A stretch of 64,000 nucleotides of DNA from Aliivibrio sp. S4MY1 (GCF_028765545.1 NZ_JARACP010000001.1:62001-126000), one strand, 5' to 3'. Shown: positions 19,922 through 29,297, numbered from the stretch's first letter. Notes: a model not told the origin generated them from the letters alone. Program-made: numbers and translations.

Positions 19922-20434
19922 CTATTTAATTACACCACAAACTAAACGAGCTCCACCGCCACCTAGTGCTGCTGGATGATCTGAGTGGTTATCTCCACCA
20001 GCATGAATCATGATTGAGCGACCTTTAAGATCACTCAGTTTAATTCTAGGTGCAATTACTGGTTGATTTGCCATACCATGGTGGTCAACGTATAGGGCTG
20101 GTAGATCTCCTAAATGATTATTACTGGTCCATGGAAAACCATGTTTTCCTGTATTTTCAGGATCATAGTGCCCACCAGCGGCACCGCCTAAGATTTTTTT
20201 GTTATTTATTGTTGCACTCTCACAAGATGAGTTGGTATGTATATGAAAACCATGTAAACCTGAAGGCAAGTTAGATAGTTCAGGTGTAAAAACAGTACCA
20301 TACTCAGTACTGGTTATTGTGATAGTTCCAGCGGGTGTGTTGCTATTTAATTCAGTCATATCTACAACAGCTGAATGCGCTATTGAGCTGCTAGACAAAA
20401 AGCAAAAGACAGCAAAAAAAGTATGCTTTGTCAT
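19922..20434 (-). CDS. sodC: Periplasmic Cu/Zn superoxide dismutase
   Basis: A 170-aa exported enzyme. A signal peptide (about residues 1-21, ending SIAHSA) is followed by the copper ligands in [14 protein letters not shown], the zinc loop [17 protein letters not shown], and the electrostatic/active-site block [27 protein letters not shown]. It dismutates superoxide in the periplasm. It lies downstream of the ankyrin and catalase genes in the same direction, so hydrogen peroxide made here would be removed by the exported catalase. Confidence 0.95.
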   Translation of the reverse strand: MTKHTFFAVFCFLSSSSIAHSAVVDMTELNSNTPAGTITITSTEYGTVFTPELSNLPSGLHGFHIHTNSSCESATINNKKILGGAAGGHYDPENTGKHGFPWTSNNHLGDLPALYVDHHGMANQPVIAPRIKLSDLKGRSIMIHAGGDNHSDHPAALGGGGARLVCGVIK

Positions 20435-20446
20435 TTTATTTCCTTT

Positions 20447-20902
20447 TTAGTTATTAAATAGGTCGGATTGACCATATATTTTTGCGAATTCCTTGAGTGT
20501 TAAGCCTGTGTTATTTTTTATATCTTTAGAGCAATTTACAGCATATAGGCGCTTTACTATAGAAAGTTCACCTTTGATTACCGCACCCATAATGGCTGTA
20601 TTTCCTCGTTTATCTTGTATACAGGCATTTGCGCCTTTTTCTAAGAGTAATTCGATTGATGAAGCATGTCCGTAATACGCTGCGGTCATTAGAGCGGTAT
20701 AACTTTGATTATTTATTTGATCGACTGGAAATCCAGCAGTTAAGAATTTATCTAATACTTCATTATTGCCAACTCTTGCAGCAGCGAAATATAGTTCGAT
20801 AAGCGTTTGGTAATCGTCTTTTGTTTGTTCTTTTTCTAAGGCTAGGCTAGGTATAGGTAGTAATAAAAAAAACAGATAAAAAGAAGTAATTAGTCGCTTC
20901 AT
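20447..20902 (-). CDS. Exported ankyrin-repeat protein (AnkB-like)
   Basis: A 151-aa protein with a signal peptide (MKRLITSFYLFFLLLPIPSLAL) and about three ankyrin repeats (NQSYTALMTAAYYGHASSIELLLEKGA, RGNTAIMGAVIKGELSIVKRLY). I chose the ATG at 20902 because it has an AAAGGG site and begins the signal peptide. Ankyrin proteins next to catalases are known (Pseudomonas ankB-katB), where AnkB supports catalase activity in the periplasm. Here it is between catalase and sodC. Confidence 0.85.
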   Translation of the reverse strand: MKRLITSFYLFFLLLPIPSLALEKEQTKDDYQTLIELYFAAARVGNNEVLDKFLTAGFPVDQINNQSYTALMTAAYYGHASSIELLLEKGANACIQDKRGNTAIMGAVIKGELSIVKRLYAVNCSKDIKNNTGLTLKEFAKIYGQSDLFNN

Positions 20903-20999
20903 ATGATTACCCTTTATGTTATTTTTAATAAAATGGTTCACAGGAAAGACTATTTCTGGGCAGAAAAGAGTCATTATTAATCCTGTGAACCAAAGCTTT

Positions 21000-22535
21000 T
21001 TATATAGACGCTAATTGAATTACTTGTTTTATATTTCCTTTTACAGCTTTTGTTAGCCGAGTGCCGTAATCTTTATCTGCACGATAAAAGAAGCTCAGCA
21101 TTGTAGTTTTAATCTTTTCATCTTTTACCTGTGCGAGGTCTCCTGAAAGATTATGGATTAAATCCATTTTATCCTGCTCATTAAGGCTTCGATAAAACTC
21201 ACCAGCTTGATAAAAGTTTCGTTGTTGAGTTATTTCTTTTTGTTGTGTCACTCCTGAAAGAGACATTTGAGTTGTTTTATATTTAGGATTTTCAGATAGG
21301 TTTAAATACTGGCTTGGTTCGTAATTAATATCTGAATTTTTCGATTCTGTATTTCCGAAACCGTTTTGGTTGTGATTATTGACTGCAACTTTAGGTTGGT
21401 TTATCGGAAGCTGAAATAAATTAGAACCTAATCGATATAATTGGGTATCGGAATAAGCAAACAAACGGCCTTGTAATAAACGGTCTTCAGAAGGTTCGAT
21501 ACCTGGAATTAAATTAGCAGGTGAAAATGCTGATTGTTCTGTTTCTAAAAAGAAGTTATCAGGTATTTTATTTAGCGTCATTGTACCTACCTTTGTTTCA
21601 GGTACGTTTAACCACATTTTTGTTGCGTCTAATCCGTTATAATCCAATGAGTTGAGTTCGGTAGGAGATAATACTTTTACAAATAAGTCCCATTTAGGAT
21701 AATTTCCCTGTTTTATTTGAGAATACAGGTCATTGGTTAAATGATTAAAATCTTTACCTTGGATTTCAATAACTTCATTTGAACGGAGGCTCTTTATACC
21801 TTGTTGGCTTTTCCAATGAAATTTAACGTAATTGATCTCACCAGATTGATTAATCCATTTATAAGCATGAACACCAAACCCATCCATTGTTCGGTAGCTT
21901 GCAGGTGTTCCAAGATTACTGTAAACCCAACTGAGCATATGGGTACTGCCAGGTTCCTGACTAAAAAAATCAAAGAAACGGTTTGGGTCTTGAATATTAG
22001 TGATTGGTGATGGCTTTAATGAGTGAACCATATCTGGAAATTTCATTGAATCACGGATAAAAAACACGGGTAAATTATTACCGACGAGATCCCAGTTACC
22101 TTGTTCGGTATAAAATTTGGTAGCAAATCCACGAGGGTCTCTAAGTGTTTCAGGAGAACCTTTTGGATGTATAACAGTTGAAAAACGAACAAATACAGGT
22201 GTTTCTTTATCGACTTTATTAAAAGGAGGTGATGCTGTTAGGTGGCTAAAGTCTGCGCTAGATACAAAATTACCGTGTGCTCCGGTGCCACGAGCATGTA
22301 CAACTCGCTCAGGAATTCTTTCTCGAGCAAAGCGCTGTAGTTTTTGAATAAGATGAACATCTTGCAGCAATACACTTCCATTTTCACCAGCGGTAAGAGA
22401 GTTCTGGTTATCACCAATAGGTGCACCATTATCTCGTGTTAATATATCTGCTTGAACAGATGTTGCTGTTGCTAGACTTAATGTTATATATAAAAAGCTC
22501 TTTGACATTTGCATGGCAATTCTCCAACGTTTCAT
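21000..22535 (-). CDS. Periplasmic monofunctional catalase
   Basis: A 511-aa haem catalase with a signal peptide (ending SVQA near residue 29). The catalytic histidine is in VVHARGTGAHGNF, the catalytic asparagine in NWDLVGNNLPVFFIRD, and the haem tyrosine in RLFAYSDTQLYRLG. It breaks hydrogen peroxide to water and oxygen. The ATG at 22535 has an AAAGGAG site; an in-frame TTG lies just upstream. A. fischeri KatA is a periplasmic catalase linked to squid symbiosis; this may be that gene, but I do not assert the symbol. Confidence 0.93.
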   Translation of the reverse strand: MKRWRIAMQMSKSFLYITLSLATATSVQADILTRDNGAPIGDNQNSLTAGENGSVLLQDVHLIQKLQRFARERIPERVVHARGTGAHGNFVSSADFSHLTASPPFNKVDKETPVFVRFSTVIHPKGSPETLRDPRGFATKFYTEQGNWDLVGNNLPVFFIRDSMKFPDMVHSLKPSPITNIQDPNRFFDFFSQEPGSTHMLSWVYSNLGTPASYRTMDGFGVHAYKWINQSGEINYVKFHWKSQQGIKSLRSNEVIEIQGKDFNHLTNDLYSQIKQGNYPKWDLFVKVLSPTELNSLDYNGLDATKMWLNVPETKVGTMTLNKIPDNFFLETEQSAFSPANLIPGIEPSEDRLLQGRLFAYSDTQLYRLGSNLFQLPINQPKVAVNNHNQNGFGNTESKNSDINYEPSQYLNLSENPKYKTTQMSLSGVTQQKEITQQRNFYQAGEFYRSLNEQDKMDLIHNLSGDLAQVKDEKIKTTMLSFFYRADKDYGTRLTKAVKGNIKQVIQLASI

Positions 22536-22916
22536 CAAACTCCTTTCTGCCCGCCAAAAATATATAATAAAATAAGTATTTAACTTAACTGAAAATAACT
22601 ATTAATTTAATAGTCAAAACTTATCAAAGTTAAAACGTTAATTTAACCAATGTTCTACATGATTAAAGGTTGTTTTGTTGAATTTAGTAAAAATCCATTT
22701 TTATAAAATTGATCTAAAATAAGAAACCAGTGGCTAGTAATTTAACAAAAAACACACAAGTAAAAGTCTAATGTAATTTATCATTATGAAAAGTAAGGTT
22801 ATTTAATGTTATCAGGTTGGGGTATCGATTAAATCGATGATTCTGATGATATTTCTTCCTTGGAAAGCGTTTTTTTTTCACTCTATCGTGTGCGCATATT
22901 CAGATTGCAGGAGAGA
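22536..22916. other. Divergent regulatory region, catalase / cytochrome c peroxidase
   Basis: A 381-bp AT-rich spacer between two divergent peroxide-removing genes. It contains the perfect inverted repeat ATCGAT-TAA-ATCGAT (22824-22838). This resembles but does not match an FNR box (spacer is 3 nt). OxyR or another redox regulator could act here; nothing else is seen. Confidence 0.45.
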
Positions 22917-24305
22917 ATGATGAAAAAAATAGGATTAATAATAGGACTTGGCGTCATTGCCTACCTTGGTACCGTTTATGTAGTTGACTCATCAGATGAC
23001 GCTCGAAGTCAAAGAAAGCTAGCGAACTCACAAATTAAAGATGACCCTATATCTTCAGCTGCATTTCAAGTATTAACAGAGAATGGGTGTGGTTATTGCC
23101 ATACTGAAAATAGCGAAATGCCTTTTTATGCCAATCTTCCTATAGCTAAACAATTGATGAAAAAAGACGTAAAAACTGGCTTACGTCATTTTCAATTTGA
23201 TGAAGTGCTAAGTAGTTTTGAAGAGGGCAATCAAATTTCAGACGTCGCATTGGCTAAGATCAGTGGTGTGTTGAATGATAATTCTATGCCACCAAAAGCC
23301 TATTTATCTATGCACTGGCGCTCAAACTTATCCGACGAAGAAAAACAAACGTTACGCACATGGATACAACAGGAACAAACGAATAAACACTCATTGGCTA
23401 GTAGTGAATATAAATACGAAGCGATTCAACCGATTAATGAAAATGTAATTGTAGATGAACAAAAAGTGGCACTAGGTGATGCGCTATATCATGATAAACG
23501 TCTTTCTGGTGATAACACGGTAGCTTGTTCTAGCTGTCATTCATTATCAACGGGAGGGGTGGATAGATTAACCACATCAACAGGTATTAATGGCTCAAAA
23601 GGCCCAATTAATGCACCGACGGTGTTTAACTCATCTTACAATATTCATCAATTCTGGGACGGTCGCGCGAATGATTTGCAAGAACAAGCAGGTGGACCAC
23701 CGATGAATCCTATTGAGATGGGGTCAACCTCATGGGATCAAATTACAGGCAAACTTGAACTTGATGAAGAGATGAAAGCGACCTTTGCTGCGATTTATCC
23801 TGATGGGATCACTGGTGACAACATTACAGATGCGATTGCTGAATTTGAGAAAACCTTGATCACACCAAACAGTCGATTTGACCAATTCTTAAAAGGTGAT
23901 GCGTTAGCGTTGAATGCGCAAGAGCAACACGGTTATGAATTATTTAAACAAAACAAATGTTCGACTTGTCATGCTGGTCAAGCAATGGGTGGACAAACGT
24001 TTGAAGTCATGGGCTTAAAAACGGATTACTTTGGTGAGCGAGGTAATATATCTGAGGTGGATAATGGCCGCTTTAATGTGACTAATAAAGCACATGACAT
24101 GAATCGTTTTAAAGTGCCCACCTTACGAAATATTGCACTAACTGCACCGTATTTCCATGATGGTAGCGCAGAAACATTAGATGATGCAGTTGCAGCGATG
24201 GCGCAATATCAAGTTGGTGTAACTTTATCTCAAACTGAAGTTGAAGATATTAGCGCTTACTTAAAAACTTTAACTGGTGAATATAATGGTGAAATGCTGA
24301 ATTAG
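22917..24305 (+). CDS. Three-haem cytochrome c peroxidase (CcpA/MauG superfamily)
   Basis: A 462-aa periplasmic protein anchored or exported by an N-terminal hydrophobic segment (KKIGLIIGLGVIAYLGTVYVV). It has three CXXCH haem sites: CGYCH in an N-terminal haem domain, CSSCH at the start of the peroxidase domain, and CSTCH in the second half. Classical bacterial peroxidases have two. MPPKAYLSMHWRS in the added domain is typical of haem-binding DUF1924/haem_bd-like domains. The start behind AGGAGAGA was chosen over an upstream frame extension. It reduces peroxide with cytochrome c electrons. Confidence 0.9.
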   Translation: MMKKIGLIIGLGVIAYLGTVYVVDSSDDARSQRKLANSQIKDDPISSAAFQVLTENGCGYCHTENSEMPFYANLPIAKQLMKKDVKTGLRHFQFDEVLSSFEEGNQISDVALAKISGVLNDNSMPPKAYLSMHWRSNLSDEEKQTLRTWIQQEQTNKHSLASSEYKYEAIQPINENVIVDEQKVALGDALYHDKRLSGDNTVACSSCHSLSTGGVDRLTTSTGINGSKGPINAPTVFNSSYNIHQFWDGRANDLQEQAGGPPMNPIEMGSTSWDQITGKLELDEEMKATFAAIYPDGITGDNITDAIAEFEKTLITPNSRFDQFLKGDALALNAQEQHGYELFKQNKCSTCHAGQAMGGQTFEVMGLKTDYFGERGNISEVDNGRFNVTNKAHDMNRFKVPTLRNIALTAPYFHDGSAETLDDAVAAMAQYQVGVTLSQTEVEDISAYLKTLTGEYNGEMLN

Positions 24306-24319
24306 AACAAATACTAATA

Positions 24320-24352
24320 ATAAAAAGGAGATCATATGATCTCCTTTTTTCG
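24320..24352. terminator. Terminator after cytochrome c peroxidase
   Basis: AAAAAGGAGATCATATGATCTCCTTTTT: a perfect palindrome with A- and T-runs, shared by the converging genes. Confidence 0.8.
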
Positions 24353-24354
24353 TT

Positions 24355-25428
24355 TTATTGCTGAGCAATATCATTTAAAAATCGCAGGCGTTCTTTTTCT
24401 TGTTCTGACATTTGATAGGGCTCATCACTTAAACTTGAAATATCAAAAGATGAAATAGTAAATACGGTTTTCCGACTTGTGCCATAACGCGTTTTCTCTT
24501 CTGGAAAATCAGACATTTTTTCAACCGTGATATTTCGTAGTTCAAACTCTGTCACATCATTTTTAAGTACTGAACTGTGTGCTTTTAGTTCAAATACAGC
24601 ATCACCTTGAGAGAGTTTTTCTTTATTGTTCAAAGAAGCAATCGGCTTTCCATTTTGTTGAAATAAGTTGGCTCTAATTCGGTAGTTACCGGACTCTTTC
24701 ACTTCAATGTTCAGCGGTAATATCATATCGCTTCCCGCAGAGTAAGGCGGCTCTATTGAGTTAACATAAGCCACTGGATTTGAAAATTGAATATCGGTAG
24801 TCAGGGTGTCCTTTCCATCAACAAAAGAGATTACCGCTTTAATTCTAATCTCTTGAGGCCACTCTTTTTGAGGTGAAAACTCAGTAGTTAACTCTTGTGT
24901 ATATTGAGTTGTGAGGGATTTTCGAGTTTCTGGGTCTAATAACTCATACTCGATATGATCAACCGCGAGATCTGAATTGAGAGTGACGGTAATAGGCTCA
25001 GGGTAAGAAAATCGATATTTATCTAAAGAAAGGGAAGCTTTATGAGACCCGTCTAATACGGGGATCTTAACTTCACTGAAGTGATTCGGCTCAAGATAAC
25101 TTTTATCGTTAGAAAGCAGTGGCGTTGAGTAAGATGGATAAATCATCTCTTCGGCGTAAGCTTTAGATAATAAGGCAAACTGTCTGCTTAGCTCTTGCGG
25201 TAAAGCCTTCTGTACCTCATCTTGTTCTTGTAGAGAGATAAGGTCTGTTTTTGTTTGCACGACTTCTTTTTTTAATTGCCTTGCTGAAGCTGCTTTTATT
25301 TTTTGGTGAGTTTTTACTGAAGAATGCTCTCCTACCATCGTTTGGGCGGTGCTATCCTGCATTATCCAATGAAAGGTCGCCGCTGAAGTCATCAGCAGCG
25401 CACCAATAAATAAAGCGTTTTTATTCAT
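24355..25428 (-). CDS. Exported protein paired with lipase, function unknown
   Basis: A 357-aa protein with an N-terminal hydrophobic segment (NALFIGALLMTSAATFHWI), a polar helical stretch, then a beta-rich body. Its ATG overlaps the lipase stop by one base (TGATG), so the two are translationally coupled. It occupies the position of a lipase chaperone (Lif), but I see no Lif motif, and the predicted fold is beta-rich and not helical. It may help lipase secretion or folding by another route; that is inference from position. Confidence 0.6.
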   Translation of the reverse strand: MNKNALFIGALLMTSAATFHWIMQDSTAQTMVGEHSSVKTHQKIKAASARQLKKEVVQTKTDLISLQEQDEVQKALPQELSRQFALLSKAYAEEMIYPSYSTPLLSNDKSYLEPNHFSEVKIPVLDGSHKASLSLDKYRFSYPEPITVTLNSDLAVDHIEYELLDPETRKSLTTQYTQELTTEFSPQKEWPQEIRIKAVISFVDGKDTLTTDIQFSNPVAYVNSIEPPYSAGSDMILPLNIEVKESGNYRIRANLFQQNGKPIASLNNKEKLSQGDAVFELKAHSSVLKNDVTEFELRNITVEKMSDFPEEKTRYGTSRKTVFTISSFDISSLSDEPYQMSEQEKERLRFLNDIAQQ

Positions 25429-26477
25429 CACAATAAATCACTAACCAGTTCAGACATGCTTTCATTTTTTGAGTTATCAACGTAACGATATGTATTGCCG
25501 CTTAACCAATAAGTAGAATCTGTCGTACTTACTTTAATGATTGTACCATCGAGCAATGTTTTTTCTTGGCTTACGGCCGTTACTTTACCTTGATGTTTTG
25601 TGCCAATTAATCCGCTATGGCTGTAATTATCCCCCATTAATAGTGGGTAATGATAAGGAATAAAATTAGTCACCGCTTGTGGTTGGTTTTCTATTTTTCC
25701 ATCAAAAGCGAGAGTTGTTGAGCAACTTGTAAATGAGCCAGATTGACTTGAACCACAAGAAGAATGGCTTGATACCACGCCATCATCTTTACCCGGTAAA
25801 AATCCACTGGTTGATCCAAAATAGTCACTGCCTTTACCGACAAAGCGAATGCGAGGAATACGGTTATCAGGTAAAGGGGCTAATTGACGTGCATTGGTAA
25901 TTTTTAAATCATTAAGTACGCCAGTATTTCCTATACTAGGTGTTTCACCTAACCATAATGACATTGCATATTTTAAGGGGGCATTTAATACGCCACTGCC
26001 TTCTGAAATATTAATCGCCATATCACCCAGCTCAGAGCCACCACCTGCACCGGCAAAATCGAAGGTCGCAATAATATTAAGTGGCGTTAACCCTGCATTG
26101 ATGAGCCAGTTTTCTTGATTGTCTAATAGATAACGAGCAACCAGATCCCCAGTAGAATGAGTGACTAAAATACAGCCATTTTGACAGGTGTTATTTTCAG
26201 AAAGAGCTTTTAATTTTGGCCACACATAATCGCTTGAGATCTTTCCTGTGACACGTTCGTGCGAAGGCCAGTCGATACGCTCATCGGCTTTAGCTAGCCA
26301 AAAATCTTGCCAGTAGGCTTTTCCATCAGTAATAACCGCATCATGATCGGGCTTGGTTTGAAGTTGACCAGCTTGAAAACCATGAATCAAGATAATGGGA
26401 TGCTCACCTAGTGCAGCCAAACTAGGAAGAGAAGCTGTCGCTGTTATTAATAGGAATAGACGTGAAAGAAACTTCAT
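25428..26477 (-). CDS. Secreted triacylglycerol lipase-like alpha/beta hydrolase
   Basis: A 349-aa protein with a signal peptide (MKFLSRLFLLITATASLPSLAA). The oxyanion segment is HPIILIHGFQAG and the nucleophile elbow is VTHSTGDLVARYLL (Ser in H-S-T-G, family G/A-x-S-x-G with Thr at the first position). A late histidine in YSHSGL could complete the triad. I started at the ATG at 26477 because it begins the signal peptide. The four cysteines (NTCQNGC, SSCGSSQ...SCSTT) suggest disulfides. The substrate is not known. Confidence 0.8.
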   Translation of the reverse strand: MKFLSRLFLLITATASLPSLAALGEHPIILIHGFQAGQLQTKPDHDAVITDGKAYWQDFWLAKADERIDWPSHERVTGKISSDYVWPKLKALSENNTCQNGCILVTHSTGDLVARYLLDNQENWLINAGLTPLNIIATFDFAGAGGGSELGDMAINISEGSGVLNAPLKYAMSLWLGETPSIGNTGVLNDLKITNARQLAPLPDNRIPRIRFVGKGSDYFGSTSGFLPGKDDGVVSSHSSCGSSQSGSFTSCSTTLAFDGKIENQPQAVTNFIPYHYPLLMGDNYSHSGLIGTKHQGKVTAVSQEKTLLDGTIIKVSTTDSTYWLSGNTYRYVDNSKNESMSELVSDLL

Positions 26478-26639
26478 AAGAGTTAACTCTTTTTGAGTAA
26501 TTATATTTATAGAGTAATTGCTCAACTCTTATTTCGCAAATGGAGGTATCGATTGCGTTCTCATTTATGAGGCGGGAAGTGTTGATTGATTATTATTTAA
26601 TCAACACTAACCTTTTTCTCATGACATATTTCTGAATGT

Positions 26640-26875
26640 AAATGAAGGGCCTATTTGCAATACCTCCTTACACACCGTAATGGTATCTTTTGCTGTTATT
26701 GGGTAAAGTCCGCCCGTCTTTGAATGCAGTTTCGCTGCTATCCATTAACCCATCTTGTTTATACAAGGAGACACATCATGAACACCAGTAAACAGGAACC
26801 CCCAAGTTGGTGGTTTAACTATTTTTCTACATGATGATCTGAGGGTGATATGTCTTCAGATCTGGAGACGTATTT
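26640..26875 (+). promoter_or_regulatory. Leader region of the MgtE-type transporter gene
   Basis: About 235 nt of leader with several possible hairpins: CAG-TTTCG-CTG near 26727, GGGT...ACCC around 26699-26751, and GATCTGA...TTCAGATC (26836-26863) just before the start codon. A translated leader ORF lies inside (26778-26834). The layout resembles attenuation-type Mg2+ sensors such as mgtL-mgtA, but I recognise no known riboswitch class. Confidence 0.4.
26778..26834 (+). CDS. Putative 18-aa leader peptide (MNTSKQEPPSWWFNYFST)
   Basis: The ATG lies 7 nt after a perfect AAGGAG. The 18-codon ORF has Pro-Pro and Trp-Trp pairs, both able to slow ribosomes, and ends 41 nt before the start of a Mg2+-transporter-like gene. 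Salmonella MgtL is a proline-rich leader peptide that senses Mg2+ through ribosome slowing; this looks like an analogue by composition and position. Not proven to be translated. Confidence 0.5.
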   Translation: MNTSKQEPPSWWFNYFST

Positions 26876-27505
26876 ATGGAATTTGTACAACAAAAAACGC
26901 ATACAGAGCATGCACAAAAAAATGATAACCTTCACCATGAAGGACATATTAGTAACCTTGAAACCAGCATAAAAAACGCCTCAATTAGTGTGCTTTATAA
27001 AAAGCGCGTATTTTGGTTAGTGCTGCTTGTTTTTGGTAATGTATTTTCAGGGGCGGGTATTGCTTACTTTGAAGAAATTATTACCTCTTATGTCGCGTTG
27101 GTTTTTTTCTTACCTTTATTAATTGATAGCGGTGGTAATGCCGGCTCTCAATCTGCAACCTTAATGGTTCGAGCGTTAGCTACCGGTGATGTAAAACCAA
27201 ATGACTGGGGCAAAATGCTTGGAAGAGAAGTATTTGTTGCTCTAGGGCTTGGTTTGAGTATGGCTGCTGCCGTTTACCTATTAGGGTTATATCGCGGTGG
27301 CTATGAAATAGCGATGGTCGTTGGCTTAAGCATGATAGCTATTGTACTTATCGGCAGCTTAATTGGCACGATACTTCCTTTTGGTTTACATAAACTCAAT
27401 TTAGATCCCGCTTCTGCTAGTGCCCCAATGATAACCTCTATTGCTGATATTTCCGGCGTATTAATTTATTTTGCGATAGCTTCTGCGGTATTAGAGATAG
27501 GCTAA
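26876..27505 (+). CDS. Single-domain MgtE/SLC41-type divalent cation transporter
   Basis: A 209-aa inner-membrane protein containing only the membrane domain of MgtE: about five segments with the signature LPLLIDSGGNAGSQSATLMVRALATGDV (about residues 79-106) and the pore segment near LDPASASAPMITSIADISGV. The N-terminal regulatory N and CBS domains of full MgtE (about 450 aa) are absent, so gating must differ. The protein probably works as a dimer. Mg2+ is the likely ion; Co2+ or other is possible. Confidence 0.8.
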   Translation: MEFVQQKTHTEHAQKNDNLHHEGHISNLETSIKNASISVLYKKRVFWLVLLVFGNVFSGAGIAYFEEIITSYVALVFFLPLLIDSGGNAGSQSATLMVRALATGDVKPNDWGKMLGREVFVALGLGLSMAAAVYLLGLYRGGYEIAMVVGLSMIAIVLIGSLIGTILPFGLHKLNLDPASASAPMITSIADISGVLIYFAIASAVLEIG

Positions 27506-27780
27506 CCACTCTCTTATTTAAAAACATTCGCTCATTGATGAATGGATTAAAGACACTATAAAGCTCAATGTCATTTGTGATATTGGGCTTTTTGCTTATA
27601 TAAGAGATTATCGATTACAATCAGGTATCAGCGAGTTATTTATTCTTCGCATTTTTCAAGAAACATACCTTCAATAGATAAAGTCATTTAATGAATAAAA
27701 GTGAGTCAGCCTAGTAAAAGGAACATGATGATCTTATTGCTAATAAAGAGACTTTATTCTTGAGTTTAAGAGCCATAAAA

Positions 27781-29241
27781 ATGAATACAGACAATAAACG
27801 ATTAGTTTCTCAGCAAGTAATTGAAGACGCTTGTGAGTGGGCGATTATGCACGGTGTGGCTTTTCGACAAGCAGATAATACGGCAAGACACTGTCCGTTT
27901 AGTATTGCACCAATGACGATTGAGCGTGATGTATATCAGCACTTATTAGCAGTGACCCCATTGATAACTAAGCTTATTCATAATGTCTCTGAAGATCATA
28001 ATTTTCTACAAACATCATTAAGTAATATGGCAAAAGCCGATCCTTTCTTTGGTTTATTAATGTCACGACATCAACAGTTGCATGGTGATGCAGGTAATAA
28101 ACTAGTTGCTAAGCGTCAGCCATTATTATTGATGCGAACTGATTTTATGGATGACCGTCAGCACGGCGCAAAAGTCATTGAATTTAATGGTATCGCAGCA
28201 GGAATGGGGCCGTTTGGTCAACGTGCTGCAGAGTTTCACTCATTTATGAAAAATCAATGGCCAGAAACGTATGATCAATGGATTGAAGACAGCTCAGCGG
28301 TACCAGCAGATAATCATGCCTTAGAGCAATTGGCCTATGGTATTGCAACTACTGCGAGAGCGATTAAAACGGATTTTTCAGACCAAGGTAAACCCACGCT
28401 TTTAATGGTGATTCAGAAGAATGAAGATAACGTTTATGACCAACATTTACTTGAAGTTGAGTTGCAGAAACAAGGAATACGCACTGTAAGACGCACCTTT
28501 GAGCAGTTAAGTACTCAACTTTCTAGTGGTGAGAATAAGCGCTTACTATTAGAAAATGTCGGTGCAATTGATGTTGTTTATTTACGTGCTGGTTATCAAT
28601 ATGAAGATTATTTCGCACCGGAATTAAATGAACCTGTGTGCTGCCATACATTAAGTCAAATTAGACTGTTTATCGAGCTGCATCATGTCGCCGTGAATGC
28701 CACCATCAGTCAGCAATTAGCGACCAGTAAAACAATGCAAATGCTATTAACCATGATGCCAGAAAGTGAATATGCACGTTGGGGACTAACATTAGAAGAG
28801 GCTCAATTAGTAAAAAGTGTACTGGCAGAGATGAAGCCTATTAATACCCAAACAATTGATTGGTTTATGACAGAGGCAGACCAAAATCAATGGGTATTAA
28901 AAAACCAAGGAGAAGGTGGCGGTCATTGTATCTTTGGTCAGGATATCGCGAGAAAATTAAATCAGTTAGCACCAGAAGAATATGATGCTTGGGCGTTAAT
29001 GCAACGCTTATATCCACATGAGCGTGATACTCCAACCATTGCTGTGCGTGATGGAGAGCAAACGCTAGTGAACGATTTAGTCAGTGAAATAGGTTTATTT
29101 ACTGCGTACTATAATGGTAAGCCGGTAACAGAGTTTAATGGTTATGCAGGGTATTTAATTCGCAGTAAGCCAGCCAGTGAAAACGAAGGTGGGATCCACA
29201 GCGGTAAAGGAATTTTAGATTCATTGGTGTTAATTGATTAG
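27781..29241 (+). CDS. Eukaryotic-type glutathione synthetase
   Basis: A 486-aa ATP-grasp enzyme expected to join gamma-glutamylcysteine and glycine. It resembles the eukaryotic GSS fold family and not bacterial GshB: IEFNGIAAGMG, DVVYLRAGYQYEDY, the glycine-rich ATP loop VLKNQGEGGGHCIFG, and the C-terminal substrate lid GYLIRSKPASENEGGIHSGKGILDSL. Length also matches the eukaryotic type (about 470-490) and not GshB (about 315). The ATG start was chosen; a TTG lies 21 nt upstream. Bacterial members are known but sparse, suggesting old horizontal transfer. Confidence 0.85.
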   Translation: MNTDNKRLVSQQVIEDACEWAIMHGVAFRQADNTARHCPFSIAPMTIERDVYQHLLAVTPLITKLIHNVSEDHNFLQTSLSNMAKADPFFGLLMSRHQQLHGDAGNKLVAKRQPLLLMRTDFMDDRQHGAKVIEFNGIAAGMGPFGQRAAEFHSFMKNQWPETYDQWIEDSSAVPADNHALEQLAYGIATTARAIKTDFSDQGKPTLLMVIQKNEDNVYDQHLLEVELQKQGIRTVRRTFEQLSTQLSSGENKRLLLENVGAIDVVYLRAGYQYEDYFAPELNEPVCCHTLSQIRLFIELHHVAVNATISQQLATSKTMQMLLTMMPESEYARWGLTLEEAQLVKSVLAEMKPINTQTIDWFMTEADQNQWVLKNQGEGGGHCIFGQDIARKLNQLAPEEYDAWALMQRLYPHERDTPTIAVRDGEQTLVNDLVSEIGLFTAYYNGKPVTEFNGYAGYLIRSKPASENEGGIHSGKGILDSLVLID

Positions 29242-29254
29242 TAAGGCATAAAAA

Positions 29255-29290
29255 CAAAAAAGCCCAACCTCTTTCGAAGTTGGGCTTTTC
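29255..29290. terminator. Bidirectional terminator, ancestral ssrA end
   Basis: AAAAAAGCCCAAC...GTTGGGCTTTT with A- and T-runs. It ends the glutathione synthetase transcript. Before prophage insertion it would also have been the terminator just downstream of ssrA on the minus strand, because attL begins 8 nt to its right. Confidence 0.8.
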
Positions 29291-29297
29291 CAAACGT

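Noticed and set aside
22824-22838. FNR box between catalase and peroxidase
   Set aside because: ATCGAT-TAA-ATCGAT has a 3-nt spacer and C instead of T at a key position; kept only as an unassigned inverted repeat.
24355-25428. Lipase-specific foldase (Lif)
   Set aside because: Right position, but the protein is beta-rich and lacks Lif motifs; left as unknown.
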